Of a stretch of DNA of 64,000 nt, positions 56,934 to 64,000 are shown piece by piece. Each line of letters begins with the position of its first letter. Within the stretch, counting starts at the first letter, position 1. This stretch comes from Alphaproteobacteria bacterium. GTDB lineage: Bacteria > Pseudomonadota > Alphaproteobacteria > Caulobacterales > Caulobacteraceae. A program made the translations under genes and the position numbers. The stretch lies in NCBI GenBank assembly GCA_025359785.1, contig JANYET010000066.1:1-64000 (forward strand). Reading direction: 5' to 3'. Under the pieces are notes generated by a model that was not told the origin of the DNA, did no database searches, and saw only the letters and a program-made list of their open reading frames with translations.

Positions 56934-57989
56934 ATGGCTGAAGACGTGAAACCGGCGGCGCAGACCTATGATGACCGGCCGGTGCACGTCGAAGCGACCC
57001 TGCCGCCCGAGGTTCAGGCGCCGCTGGCCGCCTACCACGGCGCCGAGCCGCCCGCGCCGCAGTGGTTCAAGGACGCCATCGCCCAGGCGCCGGAGCGGGT
57101 GTTCGTGGAAAGCCTGGGCTCCAAGCTCGAGGTCCTGACCTGGGGCGAGGTGGGCAAGCCCGGCCTCCTGTTCGTGCATGGTAACTCGGCCCACGCCGAC
57201 TGGTGGAGCTTCATCGCCCCGTTCTTCGCCGAACACTATCGGGTCGCCTCGATGTCGCTGGCCGGCATGGGCGCGTCGGATTGGCGTGAGACCTATTCCT
57301 TCACCGACTTCGCCGAGGACGCCGAGGCCGTGAGCCGCGCGACAGGCCTCTATGACGGCGGCCGCAAGCCGATCTACATCGGCCACTCGTTCGGCGGCGG
57401 CCAGGTGTTCTTCGCCGCTGTCCGCAATCCTGAGCGGATGCATGCCGCGGTCATGATCGACACCGGGTTCGGCCCGCCGCCGGAGGAACTCGCCAAGCGC
57501 CATGCGCAGATGGAGGCGATCCGTAACATCCCGACCGTCGACCGGCCGAGCCGGGTCTACGACACCCTGGAGTCGGCGCTGGCGCGCTTTCGCCTGATGC
57601 CGCCACAGCCGGCCGGCAACCCCTACATCGCCGACTTCATCGCGCGGCGCTCGCTGAAACGCGTGCCGCTGCCGTCTGGCGAAAAGGGGGCCGATGGCGA
57701 GGGCGAGGGCTGGACCTGGCGCTTCGATCCCAACATGTGGGCCAAACTCGACCGTGAGCGGGCGATGGGCGGTGACCCGACCCAGGCGGTGAAGGTCACG
57801 ACCCCGATGGTTCACATCTATGGCGCCAAGAGCCGCATCGTGGAGCATCGTAAGTCCGGCGCGCCCTCGCCGTTTCCGCCCGGCCTGGTGGAGATCGAAA
57901 TCCCCGACGCCCATCACCACATCATGATCGACCAGCCGCTGGCCCTGGTGGCGGCGTTGCGCACCCTGTTGGCCGCGTGGCCGAGCTAG
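56934..57989 (+). CDS. alpha/beta hydrolase, 351 aa
   Basis: Alpha/beta hydrolase with a 60-residue N-terminal leader before the fold. Markers are LLFVHGNSAHADWWSFIAPF (oxyanion region), GMGASDWRETYSFTDFAED, the nucleophile elbow IYIGHSFGGGQVFFA, and DAHHHIMIDQP with the likely catalytic His. It resembles epoxide-hydrolase-like or lipase-type enzymes of the superfamily. No signal peptide is seen. AAGGA precedes the ATG by seven bases. It lies after a 205-base gap holding its promoter, with no other feature there. Confidence 0.88.
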   Translation: MAEDVKPAAQTYDDRPVHVEATLPPEVQAPLAAYHGAEPPAPQWFKDAIAQAPERVFVESLGSKLEVLTWGEVGKPGLLFVHGNSAHADWWSFIAPFFAEHYRVASMSLAGMGASDWRETYSFTDFAEDAEAVSRATGLYDGGRKPIYIGHSFGGGQVFFAAVRNPERMHAAVMIDTGFGPPPEELAKRHAQMEAIRNIPTVDRPSRVYDTLESALARFRLMPPQPAGNPYIADFIARRSLKRVPLPSGEKGADGEGEGWTWRFDPNMWAKLDRERAMGGDPTQAVKVTTPMVHIYGAKSRIVEHRKSGAPSPFPPGLVEIEIPDAHHHIMIDQPLALVAALRTLLAAWPS

Positions 57990-58070
57990 GCTCCGCAACG
58001 ACCGCATGCCTTGAGCGGCGGCCCGGTCTCGTGTAGCACCCGCTTAAGCGTTCGAGCACGAGAGACAGAC

Positions 58071-58304
58071 ATGGCCGGTCCGGCGTCCGACTATCACCGC
58101 GGCGAGATGGATATCTCCGAACAGACGGCGACCTTCGCCCTGATCATGGGGATCACCAAGTGGGGCTCGCTTGTCATCGCGGCGGGCCTGCTGACCATCG
58201 TGCTCTGGTTCTGCACCGGTGCGGGCTTCCTGGCCGGCGCGATCGCCGGCGCGGTGCTGCTGGTGCTGGGTATCGTCTTCCTGCGCGGCGGCGGCGGACA
58301 CTAG
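58071..58304 (+). CDS. aa3-type cytochrome c oxidase subunit IV
   Basis: Protein of 77 aa. The N-terminus contains GEMDISEQTATFALIMGITK then WGSLVIAAGLL, the pattern of the small subunit IV of alphaproteobacterial aa3 oxidases. Two hydrophobic segments (about 30-48 and 52-71) follow. The ATG at 58071 after GAGAGACAG is preferred over longer GTG or TTG starts. It lies 100 bases before pntA, not with the main oxidase genes, as in related alphaproteobacteria. Confidence 0.85.
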   Translation: MAGPASDYHRGEMDISEQTATFALIMGITKWGSLVIAAGLLTIVLWFCTGAGFLAGAIAGAVLLVLGIVFLRGGGGH

Positions 58305-58404
58305 CCGACGAGCCTCTTCCGCGGCTGTCTGGACAGACGCCGCCAAGCCCCCGTAAGGTCCGCGCCTGTCGCGTAAAGACCCGTCCGGGGGAACATCTCG
58401 AGTC

Positions 58405-59538
58405 ATGCCGACCATCGCCGTCACCAGGGAACGCCGCGCCGGTGAGACCCGCGTCGCCGCCGTACCCGAGACGGTCAGGAAGCTGATCGCCCAGGGCTTC
58501 GCGGTGACCATCGAGGCCGGAGCCGGAACCGCGGCGTCCTATGCCGACGCTGACTACGCCGCCGCCGGCGCGACGTTGGCCAAGACGGCCAAGGACGCGC
58601 TGGCCAAAGCCGATATCCTCTTCAAGGTCCGCGCGCCCGAGCCTGACGAGATCGCCGCGATCAAGCCGGGCACGCTGGTCGTCGCCACCCTGAACCCCTA
58701 TGTCGACAAGGCCGCCCTGGCCGGCCTGGCCAAGGCCAAGGCCAGCGCCTTCGCCATGGAATTCGTGCCGCGCATCACCCGGGCCCAGGTGATGGACGTG
58801 CTGTCGTCGCAGGCCAACCTGGCCGGCTACCGCGCGGTGATCGAGGGCGCCGAGGCCTATGGCCGGGCCATGCCGATGATGATGACCGCCGCCGGCACCA
58901 TCGCCGCGGCCAAGGTGTTCATCATGGGGGTCGGCGTCGCGGGCCTGCAGGCCATCGCCACGGCTCGGCGGCTCGGCGCCGTGGTCACCGCCACCGACGT
59001 GCGGCCCGCCACCAAGGAGCAGGTGGAAAGCCTGGGCGCCAAATTCCTGGCCGTCGAGGACGAGGAGTTCAAGAACGCCCAGACGGCCGGCGGCTACGCC
59101 AAGGAGATGTCGCCTGAGTACCAGGTCAAACAGGCCGAACTGGTCTCCACGCACATCGCCAAGCAGGACATGGTGATCACCACCGCGCTAATCCCCGGCC
59201 GCCCGGCGCCGAAGCTGGTCAGCGCCGCCCAGGTGGCGTCGATGAAGCCGGGCTCGGTGATCGTCGACCTGGCCATCGAGCAGGGCGGCAATGTCGTGGG
59301 CGCCAAGCTCGGCGAGGTCGCGGTGACTAAGAACGGCGTGAAGATCCTCGGCGTCGCCAACCTGCCGGGACGGATCGCGGCGGATGCGTCCGCGCTCTAC
59401 GCCCGCAACCTGGTGGCCTTCGCCGGCCTGTTCCTCGACAAGGAGGGCAAATTCGCCCCCGACTATGAGGACGAGATCCTGAAGGCGGCCCTGGTCACCC
59501 GGGGTGGCGCCGTCGTCCACCCCAATTTGAAGAGCTGA
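58405..59538 (+). CDS. pntA: NAD(P) transhydrogenase subunit alpha part 1
   Basis: PntAA (377 aa), the soluble NAD(H)-binding component of the proton-translocating transhydrogenase, which makes NADPH from NADH using the proton gradient. Markers are RRAGETRVAAVPETVRKL, AMEFVPRITRAQVMDVLSSQ, KVFIMGVGVAGLQAIATARR (NAD-binding GxGxxG), ATDVRPATKEQVESLGAKFL, and GRIAADASALYARNL near the end. The following genes encode the membrane and NADP parts. Confidence 0.96.
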   Translation: MPTIAVTRERRAGETRVAAVPETVRKLIAQGFAVTIEAGAGTAASYADADYAAAGATLAKTAKDALAKADILFKVRAPEPDEIAAIKPGTLVVATLNPYVDKAALAGLAKAKASAFAMEFVPRITRAQVMDVLSSQANLAGYRAVIEGAEAYGRAMPMMMTAAGTIAAAKVFIMGVGVAGLQAIATARRLGAVVTATDVRPATKEQVESLGAKFLAVEDEEFKNAQTAGGYAKEMSPEYQVKQAELVSTHIAKQDMVITTALIPGRPAPKLVSAAQVASMKPGSVIVDLAIEQGGNVVGAKLGEVAVTKNGVKILGVANLPGRIAADASALYARNLVAFAGLFLDKEGKFAPDYEDEILKAALVTRGGAVVHPNLKS

Positions 59539-59546
59539 GGGCCGCG

Positions 59547-59894
59547 ATGGAAGCCGTCGATCCCACCGTCTTCCGCCTGGCGATCTTCGTGCTGGCGATC
59601 TTCGTTGGCTACTACGTGGTCTGGAGCGTGACGCCGGCCCTGCATACGCCGCTGATGGCGGTGACCAACGCCATCTCCTCGGTGATCATCGTTGGCGCGC
59701 TGCTGGCGGTCGCCGCCCACCCGGCCGCGGGCGATCCGATGACCGCCAACGTGATGATCTCCAAGGGCGCCGGCGCGGTCGCCGCGGCCTTCGCCAGCGT
59801 CAACATCTTCGGCGGCTTCCTTGTCGTGCGGCGGATGCTGGCGATGTATAAGAAGAAGGCTCCGACGGTCCCCAAGAAGGAGGGCGCCGCGTGA
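59547..59894 (+). CDS. NAD(P) transhydrogenase subunit alpha part 2 (membrane)
   Basis: PntAB (115 aa), the small membrane component of the split-alpha transhydrogenase. Hydrophobic helices are FRLAIFVLAIFVGYYVVWSV, the stretch with TPLMAVTNAISSVIIVGALL, and GAVAAAFASVNIFGGFLVVR; a KKKAP tail ends it. The conserved 'HTPLMAVTNAIS' motif is typical. It begins eight bases after pntA and overlaps pntB by four bases (GTGA). Confidence 0.94.
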   Translation: MEAVDPTVFRLAIFVLAIFVGYYVVWSVTPALHTPLMAVTNAISSVIIVGALLAVAAHPAAGDPMTANVMISKGAGAVAAAFASVNIFGGFLVVRRMLAMYKKKAPTVPKKEGAA

Positions 59895-61309
59895 ACGCGA
59901 ACCTCGCGGCCATCCTCTATCTGGTCTCTGGCGTCCTGTTCATCCTGGCGCTGCGGGGCCTGAGTTCGCCGACCACCAGTCAGGCTGGCAACCGCAACGG
60001 CATGATCGGTATGGCCATCGCGGTCGGCACCGCCCTGGCGACGCTCTGGAGCCAGAACGCCCTGGACCCCCTGACGCTCGGCCTGATCGTCGGCGGCGTG
60101 GCCATCGGCGGTGGCGTGGGCGCGATGATCGCCCGGCGCGTGGCCATGACCGCCATGCCGCAGCTGGTCGCCGCTTTCCATAGTCTGGTCGGCATGGCCG
60201 CCTGCCTGGTGGCCGTGGCCGCGATCCACACGCCGGCCGCCTATGGCATCGCCGCGCCCGAAGGCGGCGTGGTCATCCATTCGCTGATCGAGCTGGCCGT
60301 GGGCCTGGCCATCGGCGCCGTCACCTTCACCGGCTCGGTGATCGCGTTCGCCAAGCTGAACGGCAACATGAGCGGCGCGCCGATCCTGCTGCCGGCGCGC
60401 CACCTGCTGAACCTCGCCATCGCGCTCGGCATCGTGGCCATGGTCGTTTTCCTGGTCATCAGCCACGGGACCGCGCTCTGGGCCTTCTGGGCGATCTTCG
60501 CCCTGTCGCTGCTGCTGGGGATCACCCTGATCATCCCGATCGGCGGGGCCGACATGCCGGTCGTCGTGTCCATGCTCAACTCCTACTCCGGCTGGGCGGC
60601 GGCGGCGCTGGGCTTCACGCTCGAGAACACCACGCTGATCATCACCGGCGCCCTGGTGGGCTCATCCGGGGCGATCCTCAGCTACATCATGTGCAAGGCG
60701 ATGAACCGGGGCTTCATCTCGGTGATCCTGGGCGGTTTCGGCGCAACGGACGCCGCGGCTGGCGCCGGTGGCGCGGTCGAGACCCGGCCGGTCAAGCAGG
60801 GTTCCGCCGAGGACGCCGCCTTCATCATGAAGAATGCGAGCAAGGTGATCATCGTCCCCGGCTACGGCATGGCGGTCAGCCAGGCGCAACACGCCCTGCG
60901 CGAAATGGGCGACCGCCTCAAGGAAGAGGGTGTGGAGGTGAAGTACGCCATCCACCCGGTCGCTGGCCGTATGCCCGGCCACATGAACGTGCTGCTGGCC
61001 GAGGCCAACGTGCCCTACGACGAGGTCTTCGAACTGGAGGACATCAACGCCGAGTTCCCGACCGCTGACGTAGCCTTCGTGATCGGCGCCAACGACGTCA
61101 CCAACCCGGCCGCCAAGACGGACCCGACCAGCGCCATCTACGGCATGCCGATCCTGGATGTGGAGAAGGCGCGCACGGTGCTGTTCGTGAAGCGCGGCAT
61201 GTCGTCGGGCTACGCCGGCGTCGAGAACGAGCTGTTCTTCCGCGACAACACCATGATGCTGTTTGGCGACGCCAAGAAGATGGTCGAGGGCATCCTCAAG
61301 AGCCTCTGA
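59891..61309 (+). CDS. pntB: NAD(P) transhydrogenase subunit beta
   Basis: PntB (472 aa), with about nine membrane helices and a C-terminal NADP(H)-binding domain. The GTG at 59891 overlaps the pntAB stop. Markers are GAVTFTGSVIAFAKLNGNMS, VVSMLNSYSGWAAAALGFTL, the NADP site VIIVPGYGMAVSQAQHALRE, HPVAGRMPGHMNVLLAEANV, VIGANDVTNPAAKTDP and the end KMVEGILKSL. It completes the three-gene set. Confidence 0.96.
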   Translation: MNANLAAILYLVSGVLFILALRGLSSPTTSQAGNRNGMIGMAIAVGTALATLWSQNALDPLTLGLIVGGVAIGGGVGAMIARRVAMTAMPQLVAAFHSLVGMAACLVAVAAIHTPAAYGIAAPEGGVVIHSLIELAVGLAIGAVTFTGSVIAFAKLNGNMSGAPILLPARHLLNLAIALGIVAMVVFLVISHGTALWAFWAIFALSLLLGITLIIPIGGADMPVVVSMLNSYSGWAAAALGFTLENTTLIITGALVGSSGAILSYIMCKAMNRGFISVILGGFGATDAAAGAGGAVETRPVKQGSAEDAAFIMKNASKVIIVPGYGMAVSQAQHALREMGDRLKEEGVEVKYAIHPVAGRMPGHMNVLLAEANVPYDEVFELEDINAEFPTADVAFVIGANDVTNPAAKTDPTSAIYGMPILDVEKARTVLFVKRGMSSGYAGVENELFFRDNTMMLFGDAKKMVEGILKSL

Positions 61310-61449
61310 CCATCGAGGTTATCGCGCCGCGGCGCGGCTTCGCTGATCTGTCGCCTTTTTCCGACTTTGTTGCTGAGATGCGCCGGTGCTGACCTCGACG
61401 CGTCACATCGGCCTGACCATATGGCGGACTGAGGAGCCGAACGCCGCTG

Positions 61450-62331
61450 ATGTCCGTCGCCCCGTCCAAGGCCGAACGCGCCAGCCATCGCGGCGAGCTG
61501 ATCGACGTGGGCGGCCGGCGATTGCGGATCGTGCGTGCAGGCCGGCCCAGCGCACGGCCAACCATCGTCCTGGAGCACGGCGCCTTTGGTTGCGCCTCGG
61601 ACTGGGCGGTTGTGCAGGCGCGCCTGGCCGCCAAGGGCCTGGCCAGCGTCGCCTATGACCGGGCGGGTCTCGGCCACTCCGAGCCGGGCCCGAAACCGCG
61701 CGACGGCCAGGCGATCGTCGCCGACCTTGCCACCTTGCTGCGCGCGCTGGACGAGGCAGGGCCCTTCGTCCTGGTAGGCCATTCGATGGGCGGGCTGATG
61801 GTCCGGCTGTACGCGCTGACCCACCCGAAGCAGATTCTGGGGGTGGTGCTGGTGGACGCTGTCACCCCCGACGTCGTGACCCATGCGCTCGGCTCGAAGG
61901 GGGTTTCGGCCTTCTCCAAGCTGCTCGACCTGGTCAGCCACGGTGCTCGGTTCGGCATGATGCGACCGGTGGGCGCGCTGGCCGGCGACCGGATCGGCCT
62001 GCCGCCCGAGGCCTCGGCCGAGAAGCGCCGCATCCACGGCCTGGCCTCCCATGCCCTGTGGGCCGCCGAGGAGGTCCGTCAGTGGAAGGCCACCTCCGAC
62101 CAGGCCCGCGCCGCCGACTTCCCTTCCGCCATGCCGATCGCTGTGATCACGGCCGGGGCGGAGAATACCATCACCGCGCTGAAGGAGATCCAGTCGGTCC
62201 CAGCGCTCGCCTCACGCAACGGCTACATCGAGCATGTGGCCGGCGCGGGCCATGCGAGCCTGCTCGGCCGCCGCTTCGCCGACCCGGTGGTGCGTGGGGT
62301 CGAGCACGTACTGGCCACCGTGAGGCGCTAG
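61450..62331 (+). CDS. alpha/beta hydrolase, 293 aa
   Basis: Alpha/beta hydrolase with the core EHGAFGCASDWAVVQARLAA, YDRAGLGHSEPGPKPRDGQA, nucleophile elbow VLVGHSMGGLMVRLYA and a late GAGHASLLGRRF holding the likely His. It has no signal peptide. The substrate is unknown; the size suits esterase or epoxide hydrolase-type functions. Its last four bases overlap the 3' end of tilS on the opposite strand. Confidence 0.88.
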   Translation: MSVAPSKAERASHRGELIDVGGRRLRIVRAGRPSARPTIVLEHGAFGCASDWAVVQARLAAKGLASVAYDRAGLGHSEPGPKPRDGQAIVADLATLLRALDEAGPFVLVGHSMGGLMVRLYALTHPKQILGVVLVDAVTPDVVTHALGSKGVSAFSKLLDLVSHGARFGMMRPVGALAGDRIGLPPEASAEKRRIHGLASHALWAAEEVRQWKATSDQARAADFPSAMPIAVITAGAENTITALKEIQSVPALASRNGYIEHVAGAGHASLLGRRFADPVVRGVEHVLATVRR

Positions 62332-63467
62332 GCGGGTTCGCGCTCGATGGCCCCGCACGCCGCGAGCAGACGCGGGTAGGCGAGCGTGATCGCCACGCCG
62401 TCGTCGGCGGCCAGCGATGGCGCGGCGGATCGGTTTTGCGCCCGCACCTCGACCGCCTGCGCCGCGGTGATCTCGAAGCGGCCGTCCCAGACGCCGGTTG
62501 CGCCGGGTGCAAGGCGCAAAGCTGTCAGGCCGCCGCGCGAGGCCTCGCCCGGTTCGCGGCGGAAGCGGACGCGGTCCCGGTCGGCCTCGATGCGCGCGCC
62601 GGCCAGGGTGGCGACGAATGGCGATCGGGTTGTCAGACGGCTGAGGAGCCGGGCGATCTTGTCGCGTGACGGCGGCCGGTCGGTGCCGGCGGCGCAAAGG
62701 CAGGCGGCGGAGATGAAGCGCGCGGCGGTGTCGGGCGTCGCGGCGGCGAGGTCCGCCTGGTCGATCTCCAGGCCGCCATGGTCATCGGGCTTGCAGATCA
62801 GCGCCAGGGCCTTCGCCGAGGCGAGGGTGGCTGGCGTGACCGGCATGGCGCCGCGGGCGACCGCCGTGCGCGCACGAGGCCGGGCGTAGGTTGCATCCTC
62901 GTTCGCCGGGTCGTCGATCCAGGTCTCGCCGCGCGCGGTCAGCCACTTGCGGATTTCACCGCGCCGGACGCCTAGCAGGGGCCGCAACAGGAACAGGCTG
63001 CGGCCTTGCGGCCAGACCGGCGACGGCGACCATTCGCGCGGGTCCGGGGTGGTTGAGCCCGCCGCGCGCATCAGGCCCGCCTCCAGCACGTCGTCGGCGG
63101 TGTGGCCCATCAGCACGACCCGCGCGCCGGCCTCGCGGGCGGCGTCAGCCAGCAGGGCGTGGCGTGCGGCCCGGGCGGCGGCCGGCAGCCCGGCCTGGGG
63201 CTTGTCGCCAGTCCAGGTCAGGGCCTGGAACGGCAGGCCAAGGCGTTGCGCCGTCGTGGCGCAGGCTTGCGTCCAGGCCGTGCTCTCGCGCCTGAGCTGA
63301 TGATCGATGGTCATCACCAACAGGGATCGTCCGGACCGCCGGACCCAGTCGTCGGCGATGAGCAGCAGCGCCAGCGAGTCGCCGCCGCCGGACAGCGCGA
63401 CAGCGAGGGGACGCGGACTGCCGCGAAGCAGCCGGCGGTCGAGAACCGCGTCAGCCGCTAACTGCAC
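62328..63467 (-). CDS. tilS: tRNA(Ile)-lysidine synthetase TilS
   Basis: TilS (379 aa) attaches lysine to C34 of tRNA-Ile(CAU), which switches codon and amino acid identity. The PP-loop ATPase motif SGGGDS lies at residues 26-31 (LAVALSGGGDSLALLL), with MGHTADDVLEAGLMRAAGS and RPLLGVRRGEIRKWLTARGE downstream. The GTG start at 63467 overlaps the last ten bases of ybgF; longer frames into ybgF are Arg/Gly-rich and rejected. The C-terminal part is short. The usual downstream ftsH is missing; a hydrolase gene converges instead. Confidence 0.92.
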   Translation of the reverse strand: MQLAADAVLDRRLLRGSPRPLAVALSGGGDSLALLLIADDWVRRSGRSLLVMTIDHQLRRESTAWTQACATTAQRLGLPFQALTWTGDKPQAGLPAAARAARHALLADAAREAGARVVLMGHTADDVLEAGLMRAAGSTTPDPREWSPSPVWPQGRSLFLLRPLLGVRRGEIRKWLTARGETWIDDPANEDATYARPRARTAVARGAMPVTPATLASAKALALICKPDDHGGLEIDQADLAAATPDTAARFISAACLCAAGTDRPPSRDKIARLLSRLTTRSPFVATLAGARIEADRDRVRFRREPGEASRGGLTALRLAPGATGVWDGRFEITAAQAVEVRAQNRSAAPSLAADDGVAITLAYPRLLAACGAIEREPA

Positions 63468-64000
63468 TTCGCCTGGAGGCGCACGCCTTGGGCCCGGGTG
63501 ACCACAGCCGGCGGGGCCTTGGGATACTTGCGCCCCAGTTCGCCCAGCACCTGGCAGGCGTCGGCGGGCTTTTTCAGCTGCACCAGCGCCCGGCCCAGTT
63601 CGACCACCGCGTCGGGCGCCCAGGCGGTCTGGGGCCAGCCGCGGATCGAGGCGACATAGGCCGCCGCAGCCTTCACATAGTCTCCGCGCACGCCCAGCGT
63701 CTTGCCCCACCAATAGCTGGCTTCAGCCGTGCGGGGCGTGTCGGGATAGGTGGCGACATAGGCGCTGAAGGCGGCTTCGGCGCCGTCATAGTCGCCGCTC
63801 AGCATCAGTTGCCGGGCCTTGCTGAAGGCTCCGGCCGCCGCGGTGGCCGCGACTTTCGGGTCGGCCGGCGCCTGGGGCTCTGGCGCGGACGGCGGCGTGG
63901 CGGCCGCCGCCGTGGCCAGGGCCTCGGCGGCCTTCTGTTCGTCGGCGGCCAGCCGGTCCGAGAGCGCCTTCACCTGCGCCTTGAGCTGGGTGTTCTCACG
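63458..64000 (-). CDS. ybgF: Tol-Pal system protein YbgF, 5'-truncated by window edge
   Basis: C-terminal 180 residues of YbgF (CpoB), a periplasmic partner of the Tol-Pal system that links peptidoglycan synthesis to outer-membrane constriction. The frame is open to the window end. Residues before the linker form a coiled coil (TQLKAQVKALSDRLAADEQK), an Ala/Pro-rich linker follows, and then TPR units (AFSKARQLMLSGDYDGAEAA, FSAYVATYPDTPRTAEASYW, YVASIRGWPQTAWAPDAVVE). It ends QGVRLQAKCS, ten bases into tilS. Confidence 0.94.
   Translation of the reverse strand, partial: RENTQLKAQVKALSDRLAADEQKAAEALATAAAATPPSAPEPQAPADPKVAATAAAGAFSKARQLMLSGDYDGAEAAFSAYVATYPDTPRTAEASYWWGKTLGVRGDYVKAAAAYVASIRGWPQTAWAPDAVVELGRALVQLKKPADACQVLGELGRKYPKAPPAVVTRAQGVRLQAKCS

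Noticed and set aside
61323-61336. 14-bp perfect palindrome after pntB as a terminator
   Set aside because: It has no loop and no T tract, so it is not a convincing terminator; it may be chance in GC-rich DNA.

Overview
The window looks like chromosomal DNA of a GC-rich alphaproteobacterium of the Caulobacterales, probably Caulobacteraceae (Phenylobacterium or Caulobacter type). The grounds are strongly GC-biased codon third positions, the rplU-rpmA-GNAT-obgE-proB order, a short AtpC behind an AtpD with an Ala/Lys/Pro-rich N-terminal extension, PEPxxWA-type sorting tails, a TacA-like sigma-54 response regulator, and the pntAA-pntAB-pntB genes next to an aa3-oxidase subunit IV gene. The genus is inferred. 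I saw no rRNA, tRNA, transposase, prophage or CRISPR array.

Layout. 1-3716: end of the F1 ATP synthase operon (atpA partial, atpG, atpD, atpC). 3820-4810: secreted and membrane hypotheticals. 4794-11691 (minus): RNA and cell-envelope cluster (hypothetical, rlmH, EnvC-like activator, S41 protease, PEP-CTERM protein, divergent polysaccharide deacetylase, rppH, hydrolase). 11844-18824: mixed accessory genes (His-rich small protein, monooxygenase, M28 peptidase, DUF2252, isochorismatase fold, DUF805). 19302-23452: rplU-rpmA with promoter and terminator, GNAT, obgE, proB. 23536-29141: molybdenum cofactor block (MocA-like, moaA, moaD, moaE, moaB, moaC, moeA, XdhC), tightly overlapped. 29237-42476: a degenerate aldo/keto reductase, a large hybrid kinase, an M24 peptidase, a class-IV aminotransferase-like gene paired with a sulfotransferase-like gene, a dienelactone hydrolase, a sigma-54 regulator, a phosphodiesterase and a BlaI/M56 pair. 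42520-44685: divergent selD and mnmH (selenium use in tRNA). 44806-47245: two small genes and a lipoprotein quinohemoprotein alcohol dehydrogenase. 47249-49900: rocD and a CtlX-like guanidino hydrolase facing an Lrp regulator (arginine/ornithine breakdown). 50196-58304: M3 peptidase, PEP-CTERM proteins, YceI, HpcH aldolase and several small proteins. 58405-61309: proton-translocating transhydrogenase. 61450-64000: hydrolase, tilS and the 3' end of ybgF.

How the genes work together. The Mo block builds molybdopterin (MoaA, MoaC), sulfurates it (MoaD, MoaE), inserts Mo (MoaB, MoeA) and probably prepares a cytidylated or sulfurated cofactor for xanthine-dehydrogenase-type enzymes (MocA-like, XdhC), but no Mo enzyme is present here. 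SelD would supply selenophosphate to MnmH. CtlX-like and RocD would convert arginine or a related compound to ornithine and then to glutamate semialdehyde. Three dispersed palindromic repeat types, one of which supplies the C-terminal codons of a protein, and a 7x TCGGC microsatellite are the main non-coding structures.

No complete, clearly new multi-gene system is evident. The best leads are a class-IV aminotransferase fold without a visible Schiff-base lysine translationally coupled to a sulfotransferase-like protein, an aldo/keto reductase with most of its catalytic tetrad replaced, small proteins of 34-40 residues, and the repeat structures. Start codons were re-chosen from ribosome-binding sites in many genes, and GTG and TTG starts are common.
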